From a virus: a stretch of 46,066 nucleotides of DNA. This document shows positions 29,543 to 36,137 of the stretch, piece by piece. The DNA lies in IMG/VR virus record IMGVR_UViG_3300047388_000137, positions 1 through 46,066 of that record; one strand, 5' to 3'. Below the pieces are notes generated by a model. The model was not told the DNA's origin and ran no database searches. It was given only the letters and a program-made list of their open reading frames with translations. The position numbers and the translations under genes were made by a program. Each line of letters begins with the position of its first letter. The first letter of the stretch is position 1.

Positions 29543-30327
29543 ACTGGCAAAATCTGCCCGGAGATCTGGTCGTTGTTCGCCGGGCCATCACTCCGAAGCA
29601 CCCTGAATGGGTGCTGCACGACTTCGACTTTTCCAAGATAGAGCCGCGCCTCCTCGCCTACTTCGCATCGAAGCGCGGGGACGATTCACTGGCCGGGTAC
29701 ATCCGCGACGGCCGCGACCCATACAAGGCGGTCGTGTCGCGGGTCTACGGAAAGACCGAGGCCGAACTCACCGACGCGGAATACAAACGCGGAAAAATCC
29801 TGTTCCTCTCGCTCATGTATGGCGGGGGGATCAAGACCATCCGCGAGCAGTTCGGCGTCGAGCACAAAGAGGCCAAGCGTCTCATCAACCAGTTTCACGA
29901 CGCATGGCCCATCGTGCGGCACTTGCAGGACGATCTCGTGCGCGTCGCCGAGAGGCGCGGGTACGTGCGCACACCGTGGGGTCGGCATCTTCACATGGAA
30001 GAGTTCGGATCCCACAAAATGTTGAACAAGCTCGTCCAGGGTAGTGCGGCGCACGCCTTGAAGCGTGCGCTGATCCGTGTCGACCGCTGGCTGGTCGAGA
30101 ACCCGCAGCTCCAGTCCCACATGATCCTGACGATCCACGACTCCATCGACTTCGACGGCCCTGCCGACGAGGCCGAGATTCTGCACGAGAACGTGCCCGG
30201 CCTGATGGTCGACGAGCCGCTGATCCAGGCGGTCGTTCCGCTCCTGGTCGAGCACGAGATCTCGCCACACAACTGGGCGGAACATCTGCCCTACGACGAA
30301 TGGAAGGAGAGCCTTGCCCAAGTGTAA
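29539..30327 (+). CDS. polA: DNA polymerase A, C-terminal part (palm/fingers)
   Basis: 262 aa from TTG 29539 (TTGA overlap with the LAGLIDADG stop), if translated alone. NWQNLPG continues the broken RxSS motif. Motif A is DFSKIEPR (D30, E35); motif B is KRGKILFLSLMYGGG (K86, Y94); motif C is ILTIHDSID (H200, D201). All polymerase catalytic residues lie here, with the exonuclease upstream. No SD precedes TTG, which favours splicing or coupling. Confidence 0.85.
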   Translation: MNWQNLPGDLVVVRRAITPKHPEWVLHDFDFSKIEPRLLAYFASKRGDDSLAGYIRDGRDPYKAVVSRVYGKTEAELTDAEYKRGKILFLSLMYGGGIKTIREQFGVEHKEAKRLINQFHDAWPIVRHLQDDLVRVAERRGYVRTPWGRHLHMEEFGSHKMLNKLVQGSAAHALKRALIRVDRWLVENPQLQSHMILTIHDSIDFDGPADEAEILHENVPGLMVDEPLIQAVVPLLVEHEISPHNWAEHLPYDEWKESLAQV

Positions 30328-30499
30328 GGTAACGATCACGCCCCCGGTCGAGTGTGACGCGGAGATCCAGTTGACGTTCACGCTCCGCGAGTTCCGCGCG
30401 CTACACAGCGCAGTTGAGGGACGCGGGACGATGCAGGGCGCATGGGGTCCGATCCTGCTTGCGCGGAAAGAGCTGACCGAGAACGGGATCACCATTTAG
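30314..30499 (+). CDS. Small hypothetical protein (61 aa)
   Basis: TTG 30314 overlaps the end of polA by 14 nt, behind GGAGAG. Beta start (CKVTITPPVECDAEIQLTFT) and helical end. TAGTG overlap joins it to the next gene. Not recognised. Confidence 0.65.
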   Translation: MPKCKVTITPPVECDAEIQLTFTLREFRALHSAVEGRGTMQGAWGPILLARKELTENGITI

Positions 30500-30789
30500 T
30501 GCCGCTCGATCCTGACGATCCCGCCCGCGCGAAGATCCTCGAACTGAAAGAGGCGGGAGCGAGCAAGGACGAGATCATGGCCGCGTTCGACACCTACGAC
30601 GTGAGCGCGTCCTACCTCGTCAAGGCCCTCTCGCCGGGGCACGCTCGGCTCATCATCGCCGAGCTGATCGAGCACATGATCCAGACCCACGTCGAGAAGG
30701 GCACGGTCGCTCTCTCCACCGCGTTCGCGAACCCGGAACCGATTGCGTGGCTCGATGGCCCACTATTCGGAGGTCCCCTGAATGGCTAA
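30499..30789 (+). CDS. Hypothetical HTH-like protein (96 aa)
   Basis: GTG 30499 shares a base with the previous TAG. The first half (DPARAKILELKEAGASKDEI, then MAAFDTYDVSASYLVKALS) reads like a winged or tri-helical DNA-binding domain. The second half is a helix and loop region. Location beside polA suggests a replication accessory; unproven. Confidence 0.65.
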   Translation: MPLDPDDPARAKILELKEAGASKDEIMAAFDTYDVSASYLVKALSPGHARLIIAELIEHMIQTHVEKGTVALSTAFANPEPIAWLDGPLFGGPLNG

Positions 30790-31069
30790 GGCACAACCTC
30801 TGGTCAAAGAGGTCGAGCGCACCTTCACTGTCACCGAGACTGAAGTGACCGGCATCCAGCTCGAACTGACCACCGACGAAGCGCTGTACGTCACGGCCAT
30901 GCTCGGGCGCGGCAACCCGCACAAGATCGGCGCGAACGTCAGCGGGTACACACCGTTCAACGCGCTGTACGACGCTCTCGGTCTGGGTAAAGCGCCCTAC
31001 GACAGTGAACTGAGCAAGAAGTACCGCAAGCTGTATAGCGGCGTGCGCACGTACCTGAGCGGCGAGTAG
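30782..31069 (+). CDS. Hypothetical protein (95 aa)
   Basis: ATG 30782 overlaps the upstream gene by 8 nt. VERTFTVTETEVTGIQLELT is beta; DEALYVTAMLGRGNPHKIGA and the KKYRKLYSGVRTYLSG end resemble a small conserved actinophage protein of the replication region. No enzymatic motif is visible. Its stop overlaps the next GTG. Confidence 0.65.
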   Translation: MAKAQPLVKEVERTFTVTETEVTGIQLELTTDEALYVTAMLGRGNPHKIGANVSGYTPFNALYDALGLGKAPYDSELSKKYRKLYSGVRTYLSGE

Positions 31070-31506
31070 TGGCCGAGGACTTCACCGTCAAGGACTCCGG
31101 CGAGCGCAAGCAGTTCGAGTCCGGGATGGTGCGCGACACCTCGGAGGGCAAGGTCAACTTCCTCCTGGTGCGCCCCGGCCCAATGCTCAAGCGCTGGGCC
31201 GCACACCTGACGAAGGCCGAGGCCAAGTACCCGCCCGTCGCGACTGGCGTCCCCAACTGGACGCTCGCTGCGGGGGAGGCCGAGCAGGAGCGCTTCCGCG
31301 AGTCCGCCGCTCGGCACTTCGAGTCGTGGATCAACGGGGAGCGTGACGAGGACCATGCCGCTGGCGTGTTCTTCAACATCAACGGTGCGGAGTACGTGCG
31401 CGACCGTCTCGCCGAGACCGAAGTGGACCACGCCGTCTACGAGTACGAGCGCATCCCCGTCCACGTCCCCGAGTTCCATGAGATCAGTCTGGGCGAGCTT
31501 GACTAA
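31069..31506 (+). CDS. dATP/dGTP diphosphohydrolase-like protein (N-terminal domain family)
   Basis: 145 aa, GTG 31069. It has the hallmarks of the phage family annotated from the N-terminal domain of dATP/dGTP diphosphohydrolase: RKQFESGMVRDTSEGKVNFL, EAKYPPV..GVPNW, EQERFRESAARHFESWINGE and DEDHAAGVFFNINGAEYV. In such phages it is linked to dNTP pool change, sometimes with modified bases. The catalytic HD partner is not fused. It is placed among replication genes. Confidence 0.75.
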   Translation: MAEDFTVKDSGERKQFESGMVRDTSEGKVNFLLVRPGPMLKRWAAHLTKAEAKYPPVATGVPNWTLAAGEAEQERFRESAARHFESWINGERDEDHAAGVFFNINGAEYVRDRLAETEVDHAVYEYERIPVHVPEFHEISLGELD

Positions 31507-31516
31507 GCCGCGCGTC

Positions 31517-31957
31517 ATGGGCGACACACCCCGCCACACAGTGGTGGTCGACTGGGATGGCACGGCTGTCCCGGCGATGTGGCCCGAGCAGCCCACCACG
31601 TTCCTGCCCGGATTCGTGGAGGCCATGCGGCGCTTCCGCGACGCAGGGCATCCCATCATCATCCACACGGCGCGGATCAACCCCATCGACCCGTGGTCGG
31701 GGGAGCGTCGGCCGCAAGCGCACATCGAGGCCGAGGTGCAGTACATCCGTGACGCGCTCGACGCGGCCCGGCTGAACTTCATCGGGATCTACCGCGGCGA
31801 GGGTAAGCCCGGCGGTGCCGTCTACATCGACGACAAGGCCGAACGCTACAACGAGGGCCTGAACAGTTGGGGCCGTCTCGCCGACAAGATCCTGCTTCGC
31901 CTCGACGGCGAGGAGCCGATCTTCCCGCACCACTCATCACAGGAGGTAACGCCCTGA
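31517..31957 (+). CDS. HAD-superfamily phosphatase
   Basis: 146 aa from ATG 31517; TTG 31499, in frame and overlapping the previous stop, is an alternative start. Motif I is VVVDWDGTA (D12, D14), motif II IIIHTARI, and the late acidic motif is YIDDKAERY. A small cap is inserted (RINPIDPWSGERRPQAHIEA). Likely a nucleotide or polynucleotide 3'-phosphatase type enzyme acting in DNA metabolism. The substrate cannot be read from the sequence. Confidence 0.78.
   Translation: MGDTPRHTVVVDWDGTAVPAMWPEQPTTFLPGFVEAMRRFRDAGHPIIIHTARINPIDPWSGERRPQAHIEAEVQYIRDALDAARLNFIGIYRGEGKPGGAVYIDDKAERYNEGLNSWGRLADKILLRLDGEEPIFPHHSSQEVTP
31941..31953 (+). promoter_or_regulatory. Strong Shine-Dalgarno that decides a CTG start
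   Basis: AGGAGGTAA with GGAGG (31942-31946) exactly 7 nt from CTG 31954 and 22 nt from the only nearby ATG (31969). Confidence 0.65.
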
Positions 31958-32133
31958 CCCAAGATGACATGCGCGAGCGCATCCGTGAGTTGGACGGCGG
32001 ACAGGAGATCCTGACGCAGAAGATCGACCGCCTGGAGCGTGCTCTGACCAAGCTAGTCGACGGGGTGGCCTACAACCCGGTCTTCGCTGCTGAGTGCGCA
32101 AGCGAGATACTCAGCTCGACGTTCCCGATCTAG
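31954..32133 (+). CDS. Small coiled-coil protein (59 aa), CTG start
   Basis: CTG 31954 overlaps the preceding TGA as CTGA, the same geometry as the ATGA and GTGA overlaps elsewhere, and is 7 nt after GGAGG. An ATG five codons on (31969) is too far from the SD. The protein is a coiled coil (MRERIRELDGGQEILTQKID then RLERALTKLVDG) with a short tail. Its stop overlaps the GTG of the primase-helicase. Perhaps a helicase loader or small partner; not recognised. Confidence 0.65.
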   Translation: MTQDDMRERIRELDGGQEILTQKIDRLERALTKLVDGVAYNPVFAAECASEILSSTFPI

Positions 32134-33530
32134 TGGCGCTAGACCCCGCCGCGACTCGCTGGTTCGAGTCGCGCAGGGGTATCAAGAAGACGACGGTCGA
32201 AGCCTTCGGTGTCTACACGGAGAAGCGTGACCTCGTCTTCCCGTACCCCGGAGGACTCATCAAGCGGCGCTACTCGACCGACCCGGACAACCCGTTCGGG
32301 CTAGAGAAGGAAGAGCGCCGCTTCACCTGGGAGGACGCTGACGGCGGCCCGGCCGGAGCGGGGCAGGTTCCTTTCCTGCCGCCCGACTTCGAGATGGGCA
32401 CGCACGGCTTCCTCGTCGAGGGTGAGACCGACACGATGGCGCTCTGGCAGAACGCTCCCGAAGCGGCACGTAAGCAGATCGTTGGACTGTCCGGCACCGG
32501 CTCGTTCGAGAAGTCCGGCGCGGCCGACCTCTACGAGGACGCGCGCGTCGTCTTCGTGGTCTTCGACAACGACGACCCGTACGTCTCCAACGACGCAGCG
32601 GAGTCGACTGAACGTGCCTGGCGCACCGTCCGTTCCAAGCTGGGCGCGAAGGCCCGTCGTGTGACGCTCCCCCAGGGCGTCAACGACGTGGCCGAGTTCT
32701 TCGAGAAGTACAGTTGGTCCGCCTTCAAGGTGCTCCTGGAGGCAGCGTCGACCCCGCAGATGAACTACCCGCGGCTCGACCTGAAGAAGGAGCCGAAGCC
32801 GGTCGACTGGATCCTCGACGGCCTGATCGCCTCGCCGGACATCACGGTGCTGTGGGGCGACGGCGGCGTGTCGAAGTCGCTCTTCATCCAGGCCCTCGCG
32901 GTCGCGATGGCGAACGGCGACAAGACCTTCCTCGACCTGCCGCTGCTGAAGCACGGCCGTATCCTCTACATCGACGAGGAGAACCCCGAGGACGTGGTGC
33001 TCTCCCGGTTGCCGAAGCTGGGGCTCACCGACAAGGGGCGGGAGAACCTCTACTACGTCTGGTACGGCGGCGTCCGTCTCGACTCTGAGCCGGAGAAGCT
33101 GTACGACGACGTGCTGGAGTTCAACCCGACCGCGCTCTTCATCGACTCGTTCTCCCGCATCCAGACCGCTCCCGAGAACGACGCGGACGTGATGAACAAG
33201 ATCTTCACGGACGCGATCTACCCGGTGGCGCGTCGGCTCAAGGTGCCTGTGATCGCGCTGCACCACTCGAACAAGTCCGGCGGGATCCGCGGGAGTACCG
33301 CGATCCGCAACGCCGCCGACCTGAGCTTGAAGGTCGAGGCCGCCACGTCCGGCGCGAACACCCTCATCAACACCTACCGGATGAACCCGGACAAGCCCCG
33401 CCGCGGGCAGTCCACGACGCTGGCCTACAAGGTCATCGGCCGTGACGCCAAGGGCGAGGAGACCGACGTGCTCGATGACGAGGTAACCGTCGAGCTTCAA
33501 TCGCTCGTGTCCCGAGAGGAGATCTACTGA
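32133..33530 (+). CDS. Primase-helicase (TOPRIM plus RecA-like ATPase)
   Basis: 465 aa, GTG 32133 (TAGTG overlap). TOPRIM: FLVEGETD (about 93-100) and FDNDD (144-148), after an N-terminal primase-like part. RecA-like ATPase: Walker A WGDGGVSKS (241-249), Walker B ALFIDSF (334-340), then IALHHSNKSGGIRGSTAIRN as in RepA/AAA_25-type phage helicases. No zinc finger is seen, so priming may be limited. It acts at the fork with the phage polymerase and SSB. Confidence 0.85.
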   Translation: MALDPAATRWFESRRGIKKTTVEAFGVYTEKRDLVFPYPGGLIKRRYSTDPDNPFGLEKEERRFTWEDADGGPAGAGQVPFLPPDFEMGTHGFLVEGETDTMALWQNAPEAARKQIVGLSGTGSFEKSGAADLYEDARVVFVVFDNDDPYVSNDAAESTERAWRTVRSKLGAKARRVTLPQGVNDVAEFFEKYSWSAFKVLLEAASTPQMNYPRLDLKKEPKPVDWILDGLIASPDITVLWGDGGVSKSLFIQALAVAMANGDKTFLDLPLLKHGRILYIDEENPEDVVLSRLPKLGLTDKGRENLYYVWYGGVRLDSEPEKLYDDVLEFNPTALFIDSFSRIQTAPENDADVMNKIFTDAIYPVARRLKVPVIALHHSNKSGGIRGSTAIRNAADLSLKVEAATSGANTLINTYRMNPDKPRRGQSTTLAYKVIGRDAKGEETDVLDDEVTVELQSLVSREEIY

Positions 33531-33661
33531 CCCGTACCTCGCGGCCTTTCGGGCTGCTCGTCCTGCTCGCGCTCGTGCTCGCGTACCTCGGGCATCCGTG
33601 GCTGGTGCTGCTCACGATGTACCTGTCGACCACCGAGTTCAAGACCATAGTGCGGCGCTGA
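33527..33661 (+). CDS. Small membrane protein (44 aa), CTG start
   Basis: CTG 33527 overlaps the primase TGA (CTGA) and lies 5 nt after AGGAG. The frame fills the space exactly and its TGA overlaps the next ATG (TGATG). RPFGLLVLLALVLAYLGHPW and LVLLTMYL form one or two membrane segments, with a basic end (TEFKTIVRR). The first in-frame GTG (33572) would cut the membrane segment. Function unknown. Confidence 0.6.
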   Translation: MTRTSRPFGLLVLLALVLAYLGHPWLVLLTMYLSTTEFKTIVRR

Positions 33662-34155
33662 TGGCGGCGTACCGCTGCACGCTCTGCGGAGTCAACTACC
33701 CCTCCGTCAACCAGTTCTATGTCTGCCCGATCCATGACGAGAAGACGCAAATCCTCAAGGACACTGAACCCGACGAGGACTGGAAGCACAGCTTCGAGCT
33801 GCGCCAGAAGTGGGCTGAGACCGAGGAGGGGCTACGTCAGCTCGTCCCCCGCGTCAACGGCGTGTCCGCGACCGAGGTCGATGGACAGCTCTGGGTCGAG
33901 AACATCGACCTCCAACATGCGGGCCTACGGTTGTCGCGCATGATGCCCGACCAGTTCTACCTCTTCGAGCTGGACGACGGCTGGATCTACGAGACGCAAG
34001 GCTTCGATGATCCTCGCCGCCGCTGGTGGGTCGAGCGCGTCATCGAGGCTGAGCGTCCGTTCGACCTGGCCGAAGACCTGGGACTCGTCGAGCCCGCCGA
34101 CGAGGGCTTCCTGGGGTTCAACGGCCCCATTGAACCGCCGCCCCCGATGGGCTGA
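33661..34155 (+). CDS. Zinc-ribbon hypothetical protein (164 aa)
   Basis: ATG 33661. N-terminal YRCTLCGVNYPSVNQFYVCP gives a CxxC ... C.(I)H zinc site. Then come a charged helical segment (DEDWKHSFELRQKWAETEEG), a beta domain (FYLFELDDGWIYETQG) and an acidic Pro-rich end. Located between primase and a PD-(D/E)XK protein. Possibly a DNA-metabolism accessory; not recognised. Confidence 0.7.
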   Translation: MAAYRCTLCGVNYPSVNQFYVCPIHDEKTQILKDTEPDEDWKHSFELRQKWAETEEGLRQLVPRVNGVSATEVDGQLWVENIDLQHAGLRLSRMMPDQFYLFELDDGWIYETQGFDDPRRRWWVERVIEAERPFDLAEDLGLVEPADEGFLGFNGPIEPPPPMG

Positions 34156-34156
34156 G

Positions 34157-34522
34157 CTGGCGACCAACTACACCCGCGGGCGTGCCTTCGAGTACCGCAC
34201 GCGGGACGCACTGAAGAAGCGCGGCGCGGCGTACGTCATGCGGGCGGCACAGTCGAAAGGCATCGCCGACCTACTCGTGCTCTGGCCCGTCAGGACGTTC
34301 ATGGAGTGTGACCCTGAGCAGACCTGGAGATCGCGCGAGCGACCCTGGCTGGTGCAGTGTAAGTACAGCATCCACGGCGGGGGCTACCTGCCCGGCAAGG
34401 ACGCCATCGAGCTGATCGCTCTGGCCGAACTGACCGGCGCACTCCCCGTCTTCGCCCGGCCCGGCAAGAACGGGCGCGGCGTCGAGTTCACCAACCTCAA
34501 CAGTAAGGAGCCGATTGGCTAG
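34157..34522 (+). CDS. PD-(D/E)XK nuclease, Holliday-junction-resolvase-like
   Basis: Core: TRGRAFEYRTRDALKKRGAA, YVMRAAQSKGIADLLVLW (E, then D), PWLVQCKYS (Q-x-K), and DAIELIALAELTG. This is the archaeal Hjc/VRR-like resolvase arrangement, length 121 aa. Start is CTG 34157, 2 nt after the previous TGA and the last start before the conserved helix. TTG 34130 is a canonical alternative with a 26 nt overlap. Probably resolves branched DNA in replication and packaging. Confidence 0.75.
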   Translation: MATNYTRGRAFEYRTRDALKKRGAAYVMRAAQSKGIADLLVLWPVRTFMECDPEQTWRSRERPWLVQCKYSIHGGGYLPGKDAIELIALAELTGALPVFARPGKNGRGVEFTNLNSKEPIG

Positions 34523-34874
34523 CGTGACAGAGCTGGCCTGGGCCGCTGGGTTCTTCGACGGTGAGGGCAGTTCAGTGTCCGGCCAGAGAGGGGAACCCCG
34601 TCCGAAGAAGGACGGAAGCCCCGGCTCTCGGCAGAGGTCGTACGTGCGGATCTCCATTCCGCAGAAAGACCGATTCAACCTGGAGCGTTTCCAAGCCGCT
34701 GTTGGCGGCGTGGGAAGTATCACCGACGAGATCAGCCGGGACATCTCTCGCTACTCGGCCGCTGGCACACGCGCCCTCTGGGTCATGCACCTGCTGTGGT
34801 CGCATCTCGGCCACGCAAAGCGCGCGCAGTTCGTGCGCGCTCTCCGCGCATCTCACGAAAGGAACACCCAATAG
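34515..34874 (+). CDS. Second LAGLIDADG homing endonuclease (119 aa)
   Basis: TTG 34515, 4 nt after AAGGAG and overlapping the resolvase stop; GTG 34524 is too far from the SD. ELAWAAGFFDGEGSSVS is the LAGLIDADG motif, followed by YVRISIPQKDRFNLERFQAA and a helical end. A stretch of 32 bases (34530-34561) is identical to the copy in polA. It is free-standing between the resolvase and ssb genes, not splitting a gene. Probably targets a neighbouring or allelic site. Confidence 0.8.
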   Translation: MASVTELAWAAGFFDGEGSSVSGQRGEPRPKKDGSPGSRQRSYVRISIPQKDRFNLERFQAAVGGVGSITDEISRDISRYSAAGTRALWVMHLLWSHLGHAKRAQFVRALRASHERNTQ

Positions 34875-35245
34875 TGGCAGATACGTACAGAACGTTCACT
34901 GGGTTCGTCAAGTTCGACCTGAACGACGGAGACGCAGCGGGTAAGCCCGTGCGCAGCTTCGTCATCCGCCAGGCTGGCGTGAAGGATCAGGCGCTCGACA
35001 TCCGCTGCACCCTCTGGCCGTCGCACGACAGCGTCGAGCTGGAGAAGGGTGATGCCGTCCTCGTCGAGGGCAAGTTCACCGTCAACAAGGCGAAGGACAA
35101 GCAGGGCGACCCGCAGACGTACTTCAACCTGTCCGTCTCGAACATCATCGTGCTCGGCCCCGGCGACCGCGGTGAGCGCGTCGAGACCGCCAACACGAGC
35201 ACTGACGACGACCCGGCAGCCGCTGACGACGACATCCCGTACTAG
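34874..35245 (+). CDS. ssb: Single-stranded DNA-binding protein
   Basis: 123 aa, GTG 34874 (TAGTG overlap). OB-fold pattern: TYRTFTGFVKFDLNDGD, FVIRQAG..ALDIRCTLWPS, GDAVLVEGKFTVN and FNLSVSNIIVLGP. The acidic C-terminal tail ends DDDIPY, like the DDDIPF tip that recruits partner proteins. It protects single strands for the primase, polymerase and Erf. Placed next to the resolvase despite the inserted LAGLIDADG gene. Confidence 0.85.
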   Translation: MADTYRTFTGFVKFDLNDGDAAGKPVRSFVIRQAGVKDQALDIRCTLWPSHDSVELEKGDAVLVEGKFTVNKAKDKQGDPQTYFNLSVSNIIVLGPGDRGERVETANTSTDDDPAAADDDIPY

Positions 35246-35248
35246 GGC

Positions 35249-35584
35249 GTGACGAGGGACATGAACGGCGAGGTCGCGGGCTACCGCGATCTCGTCGAGT
35301 CCCTCGCGCGCAAGTTTGTCGGGCGCAACGGCGCGGAGCTTGACGACCTGGTGCAAGAGGGTCTTGTGAATGTGTGGCAGACGCTGGAGCGGGGGATCCA
35401 ACCCAGCGCGCAGATCATCGAGGATCGCATGAGGAACTGGACGAAGCTGATGGGCTCGCAGACCGGCCGGTCGCTGATCGAGGACGCGAACGGGAATCTC
35501 GTGAGCTACGAGACGCTTCTCCCGCTCGACGACTTCCAGCACCTGTCCTACGAGCCCGTCATCGAAGTGGATGCCCTCAGCTAG
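35249..35584 (+). CDS. Sigma factor region 2 protein (split sigma, part 1)
   Basis: 111 aa from GTG 35249 (ATG 35261 is an alternative). YRDLVESLARKFVGRNGAEL, DDLVQEGLVNVWQTLERGI and SAQIIEDRMRNWTKLMG match sigma-70 region 2, which binds the RNA polymerase clamp helices and melts the -10. Region 4 is missing here and appears as the next gene. The last 14 nt overlap that gene in a different frame. Together they look like the SigO/RsoA-style two-subunit sigma. Confidence 0.7.
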   Translation: MTRDMNGEVAGYRDLVESLARKFVGRNGAELDDLVQEGLVNVWQTLERGIQPSAQIIEDRMRNWTKLMGSQTGRSLIEDANGNLVSYETLLPLDDFQHLSYEPVIEVDALS

Positions 35585-35867
35585 GAGCTGGGGTAGCTAC
35601 GACGAAGCTGAAGTCCAAGCGCTGATCGACCACTACTGGAGCTTGCAGTTCCTGAAGCACCGGCCCGTCATCCACGTCCGCCTAATGGACCTGGAGGTGG
35701 CGCTGCGTCACCTTCCGCGCAAGCTCCACGAGGTGATGATCGTGTACGGGCTCCTTCGGTTCACGTCGCGCGCCGCGGGTGAAGCGCTCTCGATCTCGGA
35801 GAGTGCGGTGCGCAAACGCTACCGCCAGGGACTAGACCTAATGCTCTACCGAATGAACGGAGACTGA
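35571..35867 (+). CDS. Sigma factor region 4-like protein (split sigma, part 2)
   Basis: 98 aa, ATG 35571 within the end of part 1, +1 frame. VRLMDLEVALRHLPRKLHEV, MIVYGLLRFTSRAAGEALSI and SESAVRKRYRQGLDLMLY form the sigma region 4 helix-turn-helix that reads the -35. It likely pairs with part 1 on host polymerase to transcribe late or middle genes. A frameshifted fusion is possible; the overlap has no obvious slippery run. Confidence 0.7.
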   Translation: MPSARSWGSYDEAEVQALIDHYWSLQFLKHRPVIHVRLMDLEVALRHLPRKLHEVMIVYGLLRFTSRAAGEALSISESAVRKRYRQGLDLMLYRMNGD

Positions 35868-36137
35868 GTGGGCGAAGAAACACGGCCCTTGAGGCTGGAA
35901 ATCGAAGCTGTCGACGCAGAAGACCTCGCGTCCGCAGAGAACGCGACCATGCTGGTCACGGGCGCGAAGACGACGATCCTCGCGCTGGCTGAGGTGATCG
36001 TGCTCGTCACCGAAGGCACCGTCGTGTCCGCCACGAGCTACTCCGACGGAGAGCCGACGGACATCACCTCGGCCTTCGTCGCCGAGCCGCAGATGATTGA
36101 CCCCCTCGACGCGGGGGACGGGCCTGTCAGCGGCTAA
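35868..36137 (+). CDS. Hypothetical protein (89 aa)
   Basis: GTG 35868 follows the previous TGA. Mixed beta and helix (TRPLRLEIEAVDAEDLASAE; TMLVTGAKTTILALAEVIVL), acidic end. A broad hydrophobic centre could be a membrane or core segment. The phosphoesterase gene begins inside its end. Not recognised. Confidence 0.65.
   Translation: MGEETRPLRLEIEAVDAEDLASAENATMLVTGAKTTILALAEVIVLVTEGTVVSATSYSDGEPTDITSAFVAEPQMIDPLDAGDGPVSG

Noticed and set aside
32301-33500. Minus-strand open frame opposite the primase-helicase
   Set aside because: The plus strand has TOPRIM and Walker motifs; the antisense has none.
35249-35867. Programmed frameshift joining the two sigma parts
   Set aside because: No slippery heptamer or downstream hairpin at 35571-35584, and the second gene has its own ATG; kept only as an alternative.
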